Below, piece after piece: positions 36,665 through 48,663 of a stretch of DNA of 64,000 nucleotides. This DNA is from Primulina eburnea (lineage: Eukaryota; Streptophyta; Magnoliopsida; Lamiales; Gesneriaceae). Location: the NCBI RefSeq assembly GCF_022965805.1, contig NC_133110.1, positions 28,888,668-28,952,667 of the forward strand, read 5' to 3'. The notes under the pieces were generated by a model. The model saw nothing but the letters and a program-made list of their open reading frames with translations. It did no database searches and had not been told where the DNA came from. Made by a program: the position numbers and the translations under genes. Each line of letters opens with the position of its first letter. The stretch's first letter is position 1.

Positions 36665-38696
36665 GAAGCCTATCACCCAGTTGACACAGAAGAATATGCC
36701 ATTTGTATGGTCCGAAGATTGTGAAGCCAGTTTTGTAGAGTTGAAGAAGAGGCTGACTAGTGCGCCTGTCTTGACGATTCCTTCAGGTACAGGTGAGTTT
36801 GTTGTATATTGTGACGCATCTCACAGAGGGCTAGGATGTGTTCTTATGCAGCGAGGGCATGTGATAGCGTACGCCTCTAGACAGCTGAAGCCGCACGAGA
36901 CTCGTTACCCGATTCATGATCTTGAATTGGCGGCGATTGTATTTGCCTTAAAAATCTGGCGTCATTATTTGTATGGCGAGAAATTTGAGATCTATTCCGA
37001 CCATAAGAGCTTGAAGTACCTTTTTTCTCAGTCAGAGTTGAACATGAGGCAGCGACGATGGCTTGATCTGCTGAAAGATTTTGATTGCGAGATCAAGTAC
37101 TATCCAGGGAAGTCGAATGCAGCGGCAGACGCCTTGAGTCGAAAGGTATGTGCTCTTTCCTTGTCGACAATAGGTGTATCGAATTTAGTAGAGGATTGTT
37201 GCTTGTCTGGATTGACATTTGATACAGAGAGTAGACCGTTGCGACTTGCTATGATTCAGATTGAGCCAGATTTGATTTTGAGGGTCAAAGAGGCGCAGAG
37301 AACTGATCCGAGCGTTCAGAAATCGATTGATATGGTCAGAGCTGGTCATATATCAGAGTATCAGGTTAGAGATTCTGTTTTGTATGTGAATAACCGTCTA
37401 GTAGTGCCAGATGTACCCGATTTGAGACGACAGATCATGGCAGAAGCACACTGTAGTCGGTTCAGCATTCATCTTGGTGGCAGGAAGATGTATAATGATC
37501 TGAAAACACAATTCTGGTGGAAACAGATGAAGACCGACATTGCAGACTTTGTGTCTAAATGCCTGAATTGCCAGCAGGTGAAGGCAGAAAGAAAGAAGCC
37601 CGAAGGTTTACTTCAGAGTTTATCTATTCCTGAATGGAAATGGGATCACATTTCCATGGATTTCGTGACGAAGTTACCTCGATCTTCGCGGGGCTGTGAT
37701 GCGATTTGGGTTGTGATTGACAGACTGACCAAATCAGCTTGCTTTATTCCGTACAGAATGACCTATCGACACGATCAGATGGTAGAGTTGTATGTCAGAG
37801 AGGTCGTTAGATTGCACGGTGTGCCGAAGTCGATCGTATCAGATCGTGATCCACGATTCACTTCTCACTTCTGGCACAGTTTGCAGCAGGCTCTAGGTAC
37901 GACTTTACACCTGAGCACTGCTTATCATCCTCAGACAGACGGACAGTCAGAGCGGACTATCCAGACTTTAGAAGACATGCTGAGAGCTGTAGTACTAGAT
38001 TTTGGTACTAGTTGGCAAGATTTATTGCCGTTGTGTGAATTTTCATAAAACAACAGCTATCAGACTAGCATTGAGATGGCACCGTTCGAAGCTTTGTACG
38101 GAAAGAAGTTCAGATCTCCGTTGTACTGGGATGATATCTTTGAGGTACCAGAGTTGGGGCCTGATATGATTCGTGAAATGAACGAGAAAGTAAAGATCAT
38201 TCAGAAGCGAATGAAGACAGCACAGGATAGGCAAGCGAAATACGCCAATATCAGACGCAGACTGTTGATATTTGAACAGGGAGACAGAGTATTTTTGAAG
38301 ATTTCACCTTTCAGAGGCGTTGTCAGATTTGGCAAGCGTGGGAAGTTGTCTCCTAGATACGTCGGTCTGTATGAGATTCTTGAAAAGATTGGCGGTAGAG
38401 CTTACAGACTTGCTCTTCCTCCTTCTTTTTCGTGAATACATGACGTATTCCATGTATCGATGTTGCGCAAATATATGCCAGATGATTCTCATGTCATTCA
38501 GCTTGACGAAGCCGAGTTAGATCAGACTCTGAGCTATGTTGAAAGACCGATACAAATTCTTGATCGGAAAGAAAAGAAGCTCAGAACGAAGACTATTCTG
38601 CTAGTAAAAGTCCAATGGAGTCGTCATGGCAGTCGAAGAAGCAACATGGGAGACAGAATCAGAGATGAGACAGAAACTCCCGAGTTATTCATATGA
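36665..38696 (+). pseudogene. pol: Element C pol, 3' part (RNase H, integrase, chromodomain-like tail)
   Basis: Resumes C's pol after D. RNase H ([27 protein letters not shown]) and integrase with zinc site (CLNCQQVK) and catalytic MDFVTKL, SDRDPRF and GQSERTIQ are intact to a TAA at 38046, where F has a Tyr codon. The frame then continues to a TGA at 38433 (Gly in F) and on to the tail [14 protein letters not shown] one-base insertion near 38630 scrambles the EEATWE motif and the last residues. It has four times as many lesions as a recently active copy would be expected to show, in line with C's LTR divergence. Confidence 0.92.
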
Positions 38697-38780
38697 TGTA
38701 AGTAAACATTCAGTTTTGATTATATTGCTTATGTTCGTGCTTTGATAGATTGCCTGCGATTTCGAGGACGAAATCATTTC

Positions 38781-38795
38781 TTAGAGGGGGAGAAA
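38781..38795 (+). other. Polypurine tract of C
   Basis: TTAGAGGGGGAGAAA directly before the 3' LTR start at 38796. Confidence 0.88.
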
Positions 38796-40572
38796 TGTAA
38801 GGCTCGAGAATTATCAGTTGTCATTGATGTTAGATTTGAAGAGGTGAGAATGCATGACATAAAAATGAGAATTTTTAAAAGAATGGACGAAGCTATACCG
38901 CACCTGCGCCTTGGACAAGACCGCACCCGCGGTGCATTATTCAGAATTATGAAGTTTGGCCGTAGCATCACCGCACCCGCGGTCTTGCAGAGACCGCACC
39001 CGCGGTCGATGAATTTCAGAAAATGAAAGGGCTGCCGAAGCATGAGCGCACCCGCGGTACAAGAAGACCACACCCGCGGTGCTGCATGCGAGAATGCCAC
39101 CTTTGTTTCTTGGCTTGACACATGGCATGTATATATATATGAAATTGCTGAATCTTCATTCTTCATTCCAGCAGCTGAGAGCACCGAGAGTTCTCCTTTG
39201 TTTTCTTCAAAGTTTCTTCATATTAGAATTGAGATTATGCAACAACTAGCTATCCGATTTTAATTTCGAGTACAGATTTGTGATCCTTGCAACAAGAGCT
39301 AGCTAAGGATGTAAGTATTGTTCATTTCCAGCATGCTTCGAAATTCATATGTTGGAGAAGTTATGATTTTGTTAGAAATATGTGTTTTTAGTATATTGAG
39401 TATCGTAGAAATGCAATCAGATTGAATTTCGGATACCGTATAGATGTTCGAGAATTACCAGCATGTGATAGACCGAAAATATACAGATTTCAGAATATAT
39501 GTTGATGTTTTGATGATAGTATGAGTTGCTTGGGATTGGGTATGATATTATTGAGTTATCAGTATTGAGAACTACGTCGTTATGCCGTCAAATTCGTACC
39601 GAGACTGATTATTGATTGGTACAAGAGTTGATGTGAGTTGATTTGAGTTGTGTATTGATAGAATATATTGTTGCATTGTCATTTCAGATTTTGAATTGAC
39701 AGAGTTGCCATTCTACTTCGAGATCTTGACCGAGTTCTACGACAAGAAAGGTATAATTCATGTGGTCACGGGATTGCACAACTCGGTTCAGATTTGATAC
39801 GAGTTTCCCTAAATCACATACTAGATTGTTATTACATTTTATTATGTAATGTCTTGTTTATTGATTTATATTGAATCCTGAGATAGGATATATTGGCAGA
39901 TCGGCCAAAACTAGACGTTTCGGTGTATCGATGCATAGTAGCATATTTTCTCTATGTGTAGACCCTCGATACAGAGTTGACCGAAGTCTAGGAATAAGAC
40001 GTACCGTCACCCCGAGTGGTTGGGTAGGTGACAGACCGTCTTATTCACACCGGGATCCCTAGATTAGAAACGAATTGAGTCAAGAATTTGATGTTGAATA
40101 CAGATTTGTATTCCTTTACATGTTTAGATTTTTATTCATGTTACCTGATATATGCTATGCCTTTGTACATGATTATTACATTGCATGCATACATGTTTTA
40201 TACAGGGATATGTTCTCACCGGAGTTATCCGGCTGTTGTCGTGTCTGTATGTGTGCATGGCAACAGGTGGGGCAGGATCTGGGTCTCGAGCTAGATGAGA
40301 GATTGACGATAGCGTGGAGATCTCGGGCGTTGAAGATTTCTAGTGTTTCTTATTAGACTTTTACTACTTATGTTTGTAGTTGGGATTTGAACACTAGTGT
40401 ATGATTGGACTAAACAGACATGTATGTACATGATGTTGTTTAATTATTATAAAGACATGTGATGCTTTGATTATATATTTGAATTAATGTTAAAAGCAAA
40501 ATTTTGACCCACATTTTCGAGCAAAGATCCAATAAATCCCAAAAGAATTGAGTTAGAGCCCGGGTCCCCACA
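38796..40572 (+). repeat. Element C 3' LTR, 1777 bp
   Basis: Same length as the 5' LTR, with about 20 substitutions. It includes the ACCGCACCCGCGGT array at 38896-39082 and the hairpin at 40233-40266, here with arms CTGTTGTC/GGCAACAG (one G-U type pair). Followed by TSD AATTT. Confidence 0.95.
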
Positions 40573-41448
40573 AATTTTCATATAGTTTATGCAATAGTGA
40601 CTGAATTATTGGTATATTTGTCAGTATAGGAGCGAGAAACATCTTCTCAAACAAGTATTCGTACGATTGGACTGTAAGTTGGCATGTTCTTGAAGTAATA
40701 CATGAGTAATATTATGATTTCAAACACTTCCCATTGATTATTGCTATATGTACATTGTTAGTATCTTATTGATGAAAACATAGCACCATATTCCATTGTT
40801 ATGTATTAAATATGTAAGGAACTCATGAATATTGATGATAGGTGCTATGTAGTGAACATGAACATGAACATTGAAAGAAAAAGGACTGATTTTACATGAT
40901 ATAGAACTTGTTGACATCATGGGTGGTTTTAAGTCCACCAAAGCTATTGGCCAATATATGTTCATGGGGCGTGGGGTTGCCAAAGGTTGCTCCCTGACGT
41001 CCAACACAGTAGTAGCTATATAATAAAACAAGCACAGTAGTACAGGTCAACTAATGAGGCTCAAGTAAAAAAATGAACATGAATATATGCTATGATATGA
41101 CATGGTTTAAAGTTTCATTGTTGTCACGACTTGATATGTATGTTCCTTCGACGCATATTGATACGTACAAGTGCCAACTTATTGAGTTTTATAAACTCAC
41201 GTAGCTCATGTGTTACAGGATCAGGTAGTGAAGATGCCTAAGATGCCGGTTCGCCAATGGCTGCTAGTGACGTGCCCTACCTCGACAAGAACCGGGACTT
41301 CTTATTGTATAGCTTCCGCATATGTATTGTAGTAAATTTTATACGAGGGTTTGAAACAAGTTCCACGTGATGAATGATGATACAAAATATAGGGACATCA
41401 TGCTAAAATTTTTTAAACAATCAAAGTGATGCCTCTTGTTTGATTTTC
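40573..41448 (+). repeat. Element A 3' LTR, segment 3
   Basis: Resumes after C. AT-rich, no credible ORF. Hairpin GAGTTTTATAAACTC at 41184-41198 matches in form the GAGTC...GACTC hairpins of Z, I and the 7313-8072 LTR. Ends with TTTTC (41444-41448), the expected left TSD of F; the right copy is beyond the window. Confidence 0.7.
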
Positions 41449-42383
41449 TGTAATGCCTGAGATTCTTGTAGATAGTTGAATACGAAACGCAAGAACAGAC
41501 GGGGCGAAACGATGCGATAAAATATGAAATTTTAGCTGTGCAAGACCGCACCCGCGGTCTGGCAAGCACCGCACCCACGGTGCAATGGGCAGAAAGTTAG
41601 TAAAATTACCGTAGCCACACCGCACCAGCGGTAGAATTAGACCGCACCCGCGGTGCTGAGACCGCACCCGTGGTGTTTACTTGACCGCACCCGCGGTCGA
41701 CAGTTTTGGAAAAATTGTAGGGCTGCCGAAAGCTTGGCGCACCCGCGCTCCTTACAGTGCCGCACCCGCGGTGCTGCATGCGAGACATCCACCCTTTCTT
41801 CTTAACTTGACACATGGCCTATATATATATAGATGAGGTGCTGAGCTTGCATTTTCTTCGTTTCAGCAAGGACAGAACCGAAAGCTCCTTAGATTCTTCA
41901 AGTTTTCAAGGCTTTGAAGTAAGATTTCTCAAGATTTAGTTATCCGAATTTTATTTCGATTATAGATTCTTGTTCCTTGCTTCAATGGCTACAAGAGGAT
42001 GTAAATATCTTTTATATTCAACATGGTTGGAAGATTTCATGTTGGGAAAATTCTAATATACTTGTAAATGCGTGTTCTTGAACCCATTGGCATGGTAGAA
42101 TCGTAAACGGTTTAAATATCGGATATCATATGTAATTATTATGAATTTCCAGCAAAGATTGAATGGAAATTGTACAGATTTTGGGAGATTATGAAGATAT
42201 TAAGATGTTATGAGATAGATTATATTGTGTATGACTTGAGAATTATACAATGTTGAGGTATTGATTAGATTAGAATTTGATAGAGTGTGTATCAATGTAT
42301 CTCTTTCAGATTTGATTGACAGAATTGATACCAACTTCGAGACTACGACAAGAAAGGTATAGTACATGTTTTGTTTGGGGAAT
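41449..42383 (+). repeat. Element F 5' LTR, left part
   Basis: Begins TGTAATGCCTGAG. Contains the ACCGCACCCGCGGT array (41545-41772), a TATA-like CTATATATATATAG near 41819 and a leader-like region. Split by H after GGAAT (42379-42383). Confidence 0.93.
41545..41772. repeat. ACCGCACCCGCGGT array in F 5' LTR
   Basis: About eight copies, some degenerate, in the same position relative to the TATA box as in C. The 3' LTR copy is at 59105-59337. Confidence 0.85.
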
Positions 42384-43043
42384 TGTTGCGACTTTGATTG
42401 TTGCACTCCCAAGAGCAGGTTGTCCACAAGTAGTATAATTCGGTGAGTCCGAATATCGTATCCACAGGGAAGCTAAGGTAATTACAAGTCCACTACAATG
42501 TCTTTTTGTTTTTGTTTTTGTTTCTTTTTAATTTTAATTGAATCTTTAATGGGTAAATTTTAATTGTTCAAATTTAAATTTAAGTAGTTGAGATTAAAGG
42601 ATCCACTCTTGGTATTTTAATAAAGTTAACATTAACGAACAATATTGAAATCCACTTAATAAAATGGTTCCAATATATTAAATAATCATATTTATATTAT
42701 GTTATAAATTATAATCTTATAAGTACATAATATATATATGATTATTTAATATATTGGAACCATTTTATTAAGTGGATTTCAATATTGTTCGTTAATGTTA
42801 ACTTTATTAAAATACCAAGAGTGGATCCTTTAATCTCAACTACTTAAATTTAAATTTGAACAATTAAAATTTACCCATTAAAGATTCAATTAAAATTAAA
42901 AAGAAACAAAAACAAAAACAAAAAGACATTGTAGTGGACTTGTAATTACCTTAGCTTCCCTGTGGATACGATATTCGGACTCACCGAATTATACTACTTG
43001 TGGACAACCTGCTCTTGGGAGTGCAACAATCAAAGTCGCAACA
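42384..43043. repeat. Left terminal palindrome of H (LTR 3' end, inverted and direct)
   Basis: Symmetric about 42713.5 with 308-bp arms (42384-42691 and 42736-43043) that look identical, and a 44-bp loop. The right arm ends GTCGCAACA, the expected LTR 3' end, followed by the primer-binding site. The left arm is its reverse complement, so the outer end reads TGTTGCGAC and supplies the TG terminus. The inner arm has AAATGGTTCCAA, resembling units in the right-end spacer, so both ends derive from one LTR. Confidence 0.95.
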
Positions 43044-43049
43044 AGTTTT

Positions 43050-43067
43050 TGGCGCCGTTGCCGGGGA
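43050..43067 (+). other. Primer-binding site of H (tRNA-Asp type)
   Basis: TGGCGCCGTTGCCGGGGA, the site typical of Athila and related elements, a few bases after the LTR end at 43043. Confidence 0.93.
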
Positions 43068-43231
43068 AGTATAATTTAATTTCAAGTCTATTTAATATTG
43101 TTTAAAGTTTATTTTTCTTTTTATTGCTTTTGTGTGTTTTTTTTTTCTTTTTGTTTTGCATTTGCATGAGCATTTGGTCACGTACACTTAGTGGTCGACT
43201 CATTCGAAATAACCCTTTATTTTTACAAAAC

Positions 43232-46200
43232 ATGGCGGAAGAACCCATCCAAGAAAATGAAGATGAAATTCAATCTCAACATGATCATGATAGACGAAGA
43301 ACACTTAGAGATCACATGAATCCTACACGTACTAGTGCACCTTCATGTCTAGTTTTTCCCCCTGATGCATCTCATTTCAATTTTAAGCCTGGTATTATCC
43401 AACTTTTACCCAACTTTCATGGCTTAGATTCTGAAAATCCATACATGCATTTACGAGAGTTTGAAGAAGTGTGCAACACATATAATGATCTAAATTGTAG
43501 CATGAACACCATTCGCCTTAAGCTTTTTCCTTTTTCTTTAAAAGATAAAGCTAAAACTTGGCTACAAAATCTTAGATCGGGATCCATTCGAACTTGGGAT
43601 GAATTGCAACAACAATTTTTGAAAAAGTTTTTTCCATCTCATAGAACAAATTCTTTCAAAAGGCAAATCATCACTTTCACTCAAAAACAAGGAGAAACTT
43701 TTTATCAGTGTTGGGATAGATACAAAGAATTGCTTAATCTTTGTCCACATCATGGTTTTGAAATTTGGAGAGTTGTTTCTCAATTTTATGAAGGCTTAAC
43801 ACCTAAAGATAGGCAAATGGTTGAATTTATGTGTAATGGAACATTTGAAGATAAAGATCCGAACGAGGCAATTGAGTATCTCGATTCATTAGCTGAAAAT
43901 GCTCAAAATTGGGACACTATAGGTACAATCGAACCATCAAACAAGATTCAATCTCCTACATCTGGTGGAGGTATGTACACTCTCAAAGATGAACATGATC
44001 TTCAAGCTAGATTTACCTCTTTGGCAAGAAAAGTTGAGGCACTTGAATTGAAAAAGAATGGTCAATTAAAATCTGTTCAAGAAATTGTGTGTCACATCTG
44101 TGATACAAGTGATCATTTTACAAAAGATTGTCCCACTTTGCCCTCTTTTAAAGAATGTCTCCATGAGCAAGCCAATGTTTTGAACAATTTCAAAAGGCCA
44201 AATTTTGAACCATTTTCTCAAAATTACAATCCAGGTTGGCGAAATCATCCAAATTTTAGTTGGAGGAATGATAATGCTGCACAATTTCCGCAACCACATT
44301 TTCAAAATCAACAAAATTTTCAAAATTATGCACCTTATGTTCCTCCGCCGAAAAGAAATTTGGAAGATACATTGAATTCTTTCATTGCAAAGCAAGAGTC
44401 TATCAATACTCAAACTGCTCAAACCATGACAGACTTGAAAGATACTCTTGCTAAATTTGCATCTGCACTTAATGTTCATGAAAAAGGTAAATTTCCTTCA
44501 CAACCTCTGCCTAATCCCAAGGATCATCATACACAAATTGGAACTTCTGGAACTCAACCGATGGATCAGGTAAAATCTGTTATTACCCTTCGAAGTGGTA
44601 AGGTTGTGGAAAAATCCATTCTTGAACCTTGTGAAGATGATGATAAATCAACTCCAAAGGGTAAGGAAGTGGAACCCATAACTTGCGAAGAGGAGGTTCA
44701 ACAGACAGTGTCACCACCATTCCCTCATGCATTGAAAAATACAAAAAAATCAAATTTGAATTCTGATATATATGATATTTTTAAACAAGTAAAAGTTAAT
44801 ATTCCTTTATTAGATGCAATAAAACAGGTACCATCATATGCCAAATTTTTGAAAGACTTGTGCACTGTGAAAAGAAAATTGAATGTGAAAAAGAAAGCAT
44901 TTTTAGCCGAACAAGTAAGTGCAATCATTCAAAATAATAATGCTTTGAAATACAAAGACCCTGGTTGTCCTACTATTTCGTGTATTATTGGAGAACGAAA
45001 GATTAAAAAAGCCTTGCTTGACCTTGGAGCTAGTGTGAATTTACTTCCATATTCAGTTTATCAAGAACTCAATCTAGGCGAGTTAAAACCTACTTCGGTA
45101 ACACTTTTACTTGCTGATAGATCTGTTAAAGTGCCAAGAGGTATGGTAGAAGACGTGTTGGTCCAAGTTGATAACTTTGTATATCCTGTCGATTTCATAG
45201 TTTTAGATACACAACCTATTGAAGCTTGTAATGCAATTCCTGTAATTTTAGGTCGTCCATTTTTAGCAACTTCTAATGCTCTTATAAATTGCAGGAATGG
45301 AATAATGAAGTTGTCATTTGGTAACATGACCTTGGAGCTCAATGTTTTTAATCTTTGTAAGCAACCACATGACAAAGGAGATGAAAGTGAAGATGAAAAT
45401 CTTATTGAAACTCTTGTGGAAGAAAACATTCAAGAAGGGAGTACTCGTGATCAATTAGATATTTGTTCAATTGAAACTGTTAAAGAAAATATTGAAATTG
45501 ATCTTGACGATTTTTTCAGGTATCACTCGTTACCAGGATCAGAGAAAGAATTTGATGAAAAATATGAGAACAAAGACGAACCACCAGTATTGGAGTTAAA
45601 ACCCTTGCCAGAAGAATTGAAGTATGCATTTCTTGGAGAAGATGAAACATATCCGGTGGTAATTTCTTCCAAACTCTCAAGTAATCAAGAAGGTAAATTA
45701 GTTGATATGCTTAAAAGACATAAAAATGCAATTGGTTGGACACTAAAAGATCTTAAGGGCATTAATCCACTAATTTGCACACACAAAATTCACTTAGAAG
45801 AAAATGCAAAAACATCTCAACAACCACAAAGGAGATTAAATCCACACATGAAAGATGTTGTGAAAACTGAAGTTCTCAAACTACTTGATGTTGGAATTAT
45901 CTACCCTATTTCTGATAGTAAGTGGGTAAGCCCAACACAAGTAGTTCCAAAAAAATCTGGCATCACAGTGATAAAAAATGAAAAAGGTGAATTGTTAACA
46001 AGTCGAGTCCCATCTAGTTGGCGGATGTGTATTGATTATAGAAAATTAAATGACGCCACTAGAAAAGATCATTTTCCATTACCATTTTTGGATCAAATTT
46101 TAGAAAGAGTAGCAGGTCATCCCTACTACTGTTTTCTTGACGGATATTCAGGCTATTATCAAATTCCCATTGCACTCGAAGATCAAGAAAAAACTACATT

Positions 46201-48478
46201 CACATGTCCTTTTGGAACATTTGCATTCAGAAGGATGCCATTTGGTTTATGCAATGCCCCAGCAACATTTCAAAGATGTATGCTAAGCATTTTCTGCGAC
46301 ATGGTTGAAAATTGTTTGGAAATTTTTATGGATGATTTAACTGTTTTTGGGAATACATTTGATAATTGTCTTGAAAATTTGGAAAAAGTTTTAAAAAGAT
46401 GCGAGGAAAAAGGTCTTATTTTAAATTGGGAAAAATGTCATTACATGATTACTTCTGGAATTGTTTTGGGACATGTCGTGTCATCTCATGGAATTGAAGT
46501 CGATAAAGCAAAAGTTGATGTCATTGCCAATTTACCCCCTCCAAAAACCATTAAAGAAATTCGCTCATTTTTGGGACATGCTGGATTTTATAGGAGGTTT
46601 ATAAAGGACTTTAGTTTAATCTCTAAACCCATTTGTAACCTCTTAACAAAAGACAGTGCATTTGAGTGGACTCAAGAATGTCAAAATGCTTTTGATAAAA
46701 TCATTCGACATTTAACATCAGCTCCTATCATGCAACCTCCTGATTGGTCTTTACCATTTGAAATCATGTGCGATGCGAGTGATTATGCAGTCGGTGCAGT
46801 ATTGGGTCAAAGAAGAAACGGTAAGCCTTATGTGATATATTATGCAAGTAGAACTTTAAACAATGCTCAAATGAATTACTCCACAACTGAAAAAGAGCTA
46901 CTTGCTGTAATATTTGCATTAGATAAATTTCGTTCTTATTTGATTGGATCAACAACTATCGTGTTTACTGATCATTCTGCTATTAGATATTTGTTGACCA
47001 AACAGGATGCAAAGCCACGACTGATACGATGGATTTTGTTGCTCCAAGAATTTGACATTGTAATCAAAGATAAAAAAGGAACCGAGAATGTCGTAGCCGA
47101 TCATTTATCGAGACTAGTAACAGGATCATCTTTTGAAATGACACCAATTAACGATAATTTTCCTGATGAACATCTATTTTCAGTTACTACTACACCTTGG
47201 TTTGCTAACATAGTAAATTTTCTTGTGACAGGAAAAATGCCACCGCAATGGAGTTCCCAAGATAAAAGAAAATTTTTGAATGAGGTAAAAAACTTTTATT
47301 GGGATGATCCGTATCTGTTCAAGTATTGTCCGGATCAAATTTTTCGACGTTGCATACCCGACAATGAGGTAAGTAGTGTCATTAAATTTTGTCATTCAGA
47401 AGCATGCGGGGGACATTTTTCTTCAAAGAAAACAGCTGCAAAAATCTTGCAGTGTGGATTTTATTGGCCCACTTTGTTTAAAGACACCGACGAAATCTGC
47501 AAGATCTGTGAAAATTGTCAAAAATTGGGTGCGATTTCAAAAAGAAACATGATGCCTTTGAATCCTATCATTGAAATTGAAATATTTGATTGTTGGGGAA
47601 TAGATTTTATGGGACCTTTTCCACCGTCGTTTGGATACTTGTATATTTTAGTTGCAGTTGATTATGTTTCCAAATGGATAGAGGCAATTCCATGTCGAAC
47701 AAATGATCATAAAATCGTCATCAAATTTTTGAAAGAAAATATTTTTAGTAGATTCGGAATTCCTCGAGCTATGATAAGTGATGGGGGAACTCACTTTGTT
47801 AATAAACCATTTGCTTCATTAATGAAAAAATATGGTATTACTCACAAAGTAACAACTCCTTATCATCCTCAAACAAATGGACAAGTTGAATTAGCTAATA
47901 GGGAGATAAAGCAAATTTTGGAAAAAACTGTTAACTCAAATAGAAAAGACTGGTCTCTGCGACTTAATGATGCACTGTGGGCATATCGAACAGCTTTTAA
48001 AACATCATTGAATATGTCTCCCTATAGGTTGGTTTATGGAAAACATTGTCATTTGCCTGTGGAATTGGAACATAAAGCTTATTGGGCGATAAAAACTTTA
48101 AATTCAAGCATGGATGATGCCAACAAATTGCGTAAATTGCAACTTAATGAACTTGATGAACTCAGAAATGATGCGTATGAGAATTCAAGGATTTATAAAG
48201 CAAAAATCAAATCATTTCATGATAAAACAATTCTTAGAAAATCTTTTGAGATTGGTAAAAAAGTTTTGCTTTATAATTCTCGACTTCACATATTCCCAGG
48301 AAAATTACGATCAAGATGGACAGGCCCATATGTTATAAAGCATGTGTATCCTTATGGAGCTGTGGATATTGAAAATCCTAAAAATGGTGATGTTTTTAAA
48401 GTGAATGGACAAAGGCTTAAACCATTTTTGGAAAATGAAATCTTTCAAGAAGAGTTTATTTCCCTTTCTGATCCTTGA
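43232..48478 (+). CDS. gag-pol: Athila-type gag-pol polyprotein, intact
   Basis: About 1748 residues from MAEEP at 43232. I chose this ATG for its strong context (A at -3, G at +4); an in-frame ATG at 43166 would add 22 residues, and the frame is open to 43124 without ATG. Domains in order: gag capsid (about 60-200, [14 protein letters not shown]); zinc knuckle Cys287, Cys290, His295, Cys300; aspartic protease with Asp597 in [13 protein letters not shown] (about 880-1090) with IDYRKLND and FMDDL (Asp1034, Asp1035); RNase H with [12 protein letters not shown] and ADHLSR; integrase with an H-H-C-C zinc site and D-D-E residues in IDFMGPF, SDGGTHF and GQVELANRE. The protein would package RNA, copy it and integrate the cDNA. 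No lesion is seen, unusual in this window. Product of the host element, not a host gene. Confidence 0.93.
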   Translation: MAEEPIQENEDEIQSQHDHDRRRTLRDHMNPTRTSAPSCLVFPPDASHFNFKPGIIQLLPNFHGLDSENPYMHLREFEEVCNTYNDLNCSMNTIRLKLFPFSLKDKAKTWLQNLRSGSIRTWDELQQQFLKKFFPSHRTNSFKRQIITFTQKQGETFYQCWDRYKELLNLCPHHGFEIWRVVSQFYEGLTPKDRQMVEFMCNGTFEDKDPNEAIEYLDSLAENAQNWDTIGTIEPSNKIQSPTSGGGMYTLKDEHDLQARFTSLARKVEALELKKNGQLKSVQEIVCHICDTSDHFTKDCPTLPSFKECLHEQANVLNNFKRPNFEPFSQNYNPGWRNHPNFSWRNDNAAQFPQPHFQNQQNFQNYAPYVPPPKRNLEDTLNSFIAKQESINTQTAQTMTDLKDTLAKFASALNVHEKGKFPSQPLPNPKDHHTQIGTSGTQPMDQVKSVITLRSGKVVEKSILEPCEDDDKSTPKGKEVEPITCEEEVQQTVSPPFPHALKNTKKSNLNSDIYDIFKQVKVNIPLLDAIKQVPSYAKFLKDLCTVKRKLNVKKKAFLAEQVSAIIQNNNALKYKDPGCPTISCIIGERKIKKALLDLGASVNLLPYSVYQELNLGELKPTSVTLLLADRSVKVPRGMVEDVLVQVDNFVYPVDFIVLDTQPIEACNAIPVILGRPFLATSNALINCRNGIMKLSFGNMTLELNVFNLCKQPHDKGDESEDENLIETLVEENIQEGSTRDQLDICSIETVKENIEIDLDDFFRYHSLPGSEKEFDEKYENKDEPPVLELKPLPEELKYAFLGEDETYPVVISSKLSSNQEGKLVDMLKRHKNAIGWTLKDLKGINPLICTHKIHLEENAKTSQQPQRRLNPHMKDVVKTEVLKLLDVGIIYPISDSKWVSPTQVVPKKSGITVIKNEKGELLTSRVPSSWRMCIDYRKLNDATRKDHFPLPFLDQILERVAGHPYYCFLDGYSGYYQIPIALEDQEKTTFTCPFGTFAFRRMPFGLCNAPATFQRCMLSIFCDMVENCLEIFMDDLTVFGNTFDNCLENLEKVLKRCEEKGLILNWEKCHYMITSGIVLGHVVSSHGIEVDKAKVDVIANLPPPKTIKEIRSFLGHAGFYRRFIKDFSLISKPICNLLTKDSAFEWTQECQNAFDKIIRHLTSAPIMQPPDWSLPFEIMCDASDYAVGAVLGQRRNGKPYVIYYASRTLNNAQMNYSTTEKELLAVIFALDKFRSYLIGSTTIVFTDHSAIRYLLTKQDAKPRLIRWILLLQEFDIVIKDKKGTENVVADHLSRLVTGSSFEMTPINDNFPDEHLFSVTTTPWFANIVNFLVTGKMPPQWSSQDKRKFLNEVKNFYWDDPYLFKYCPDQIFRRCIPDNEVSSVIKFCHSEACGGHFSSKKTAAKILQCGFYWPTLFKDTDEICKICENCQKLGAISKRNMMPLNPIIEIEIFDCWGIDFMGPFPPSFGYLYILVAVDYVSKWIEAIPCRTNDHKIVIKFLKENIFSRFGIPRAMISDGGTHFVNKPFASLMKKYGITHKVTTPYHPQTNGQVELANREIKQILEKTVNSNRKDWSLRLNDALWAYRTAFKTSLNMSPYRLVYGKHCHLPVELEHKAYWAIKTLNSSMDDANKLRKLQLNELDELRNDAYENSRIYKAKIKSFHDKTILRKSFEIGKKVLLYNSRLHIFPGKLRSRWTGPYVIKHVYPYGAVDIENPKNGDVFKVNGQRLKPFLENEIFQEEFISLSDP

Positions 48479-48503
48479 TTTTTTTTTTTTGTGTTGCATT
48501 TGA

Positions 48504-48525
48504 TTATTGTTTGTTTTTATTTCAG
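48504..48525 (+). other. Possible 3' splice site before the cysteine-rich ORF
   Basis: A T-rich tract ends in TTTATTTCAG at 48525, 46 bp after the gag-pol stop and 138 bp before the next ATG. Env-like genes of LTR elements are expressed from spliced RNA, so this would be a natural acceptor. A 7-codon ORF (ATG at 48557) lies in the leader. Splicing itself is inferred. Confidence 0.45.
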
Positions 48526-48663
48526 GTTTTCTTAATCTTTTTATTTTCCCGGTTAAATGGCGGATAACGGTACTCCGTGACTCTCATAGTCGGTTAAATC
48601 AGTTTCCCACAATTGCTGATACAAAAATTTAAAAAAAAAAAAATCATTTCTTTTCTTTTCAAA

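Larger units (their letters stand above)
21377..40572 (+). mobile_element. Element C: Ty3/gypsy chromovirus, split by D, TSD AATTT
   Basis: LTRs of 1777 bp each (21377-23153 and 38796-40572), flanked by AATTT at 21372-21376 and 40573-40577. Primer-binding site, gag-pol in two pieces (23423-25910, 36665-38696) and polypurine tract are all present. Element D sits in the RT region with TSD ATAGC. The LTRs differ at roughly 20 positions by eye, more than D's, which fits D being younger. Stops and frameshifts make C's gag-pol inactive. Confidence 0.95.
7313..41448 (+). mobile_element. Element A: old Ty3/gypsy element broken by five insertions
   Basis: Outermost recognisable element. In order: LTR end (7313-8072), primer-binding site, gag (8222-9141), pol (13842-17396), polypurine tract, and a right LTR in three pieces (17410-17762, 20703-21376, 40573-41448). 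Z sits at its left edge, B in gag, and I, C and F in the right LTR. It does not end here; F's insertion carries its distal LTR end past position 64000. Three frameshifts, one internal stop and many insertions show it is dead. The left and right LTR pieces do not look alike (see findings), so the left LTR assignment is less certain than the rest. Confidence 0.75.

Noticed and set aside
43124..43231. N-terminal extension of H gag-pol (hydrophobic, F-rich)
   Set aside because: Begins without ATG; apparent signal-peptide-like residues come from a poly-T leader. An in-frame ATG at 43166 stays possible but has weak context.
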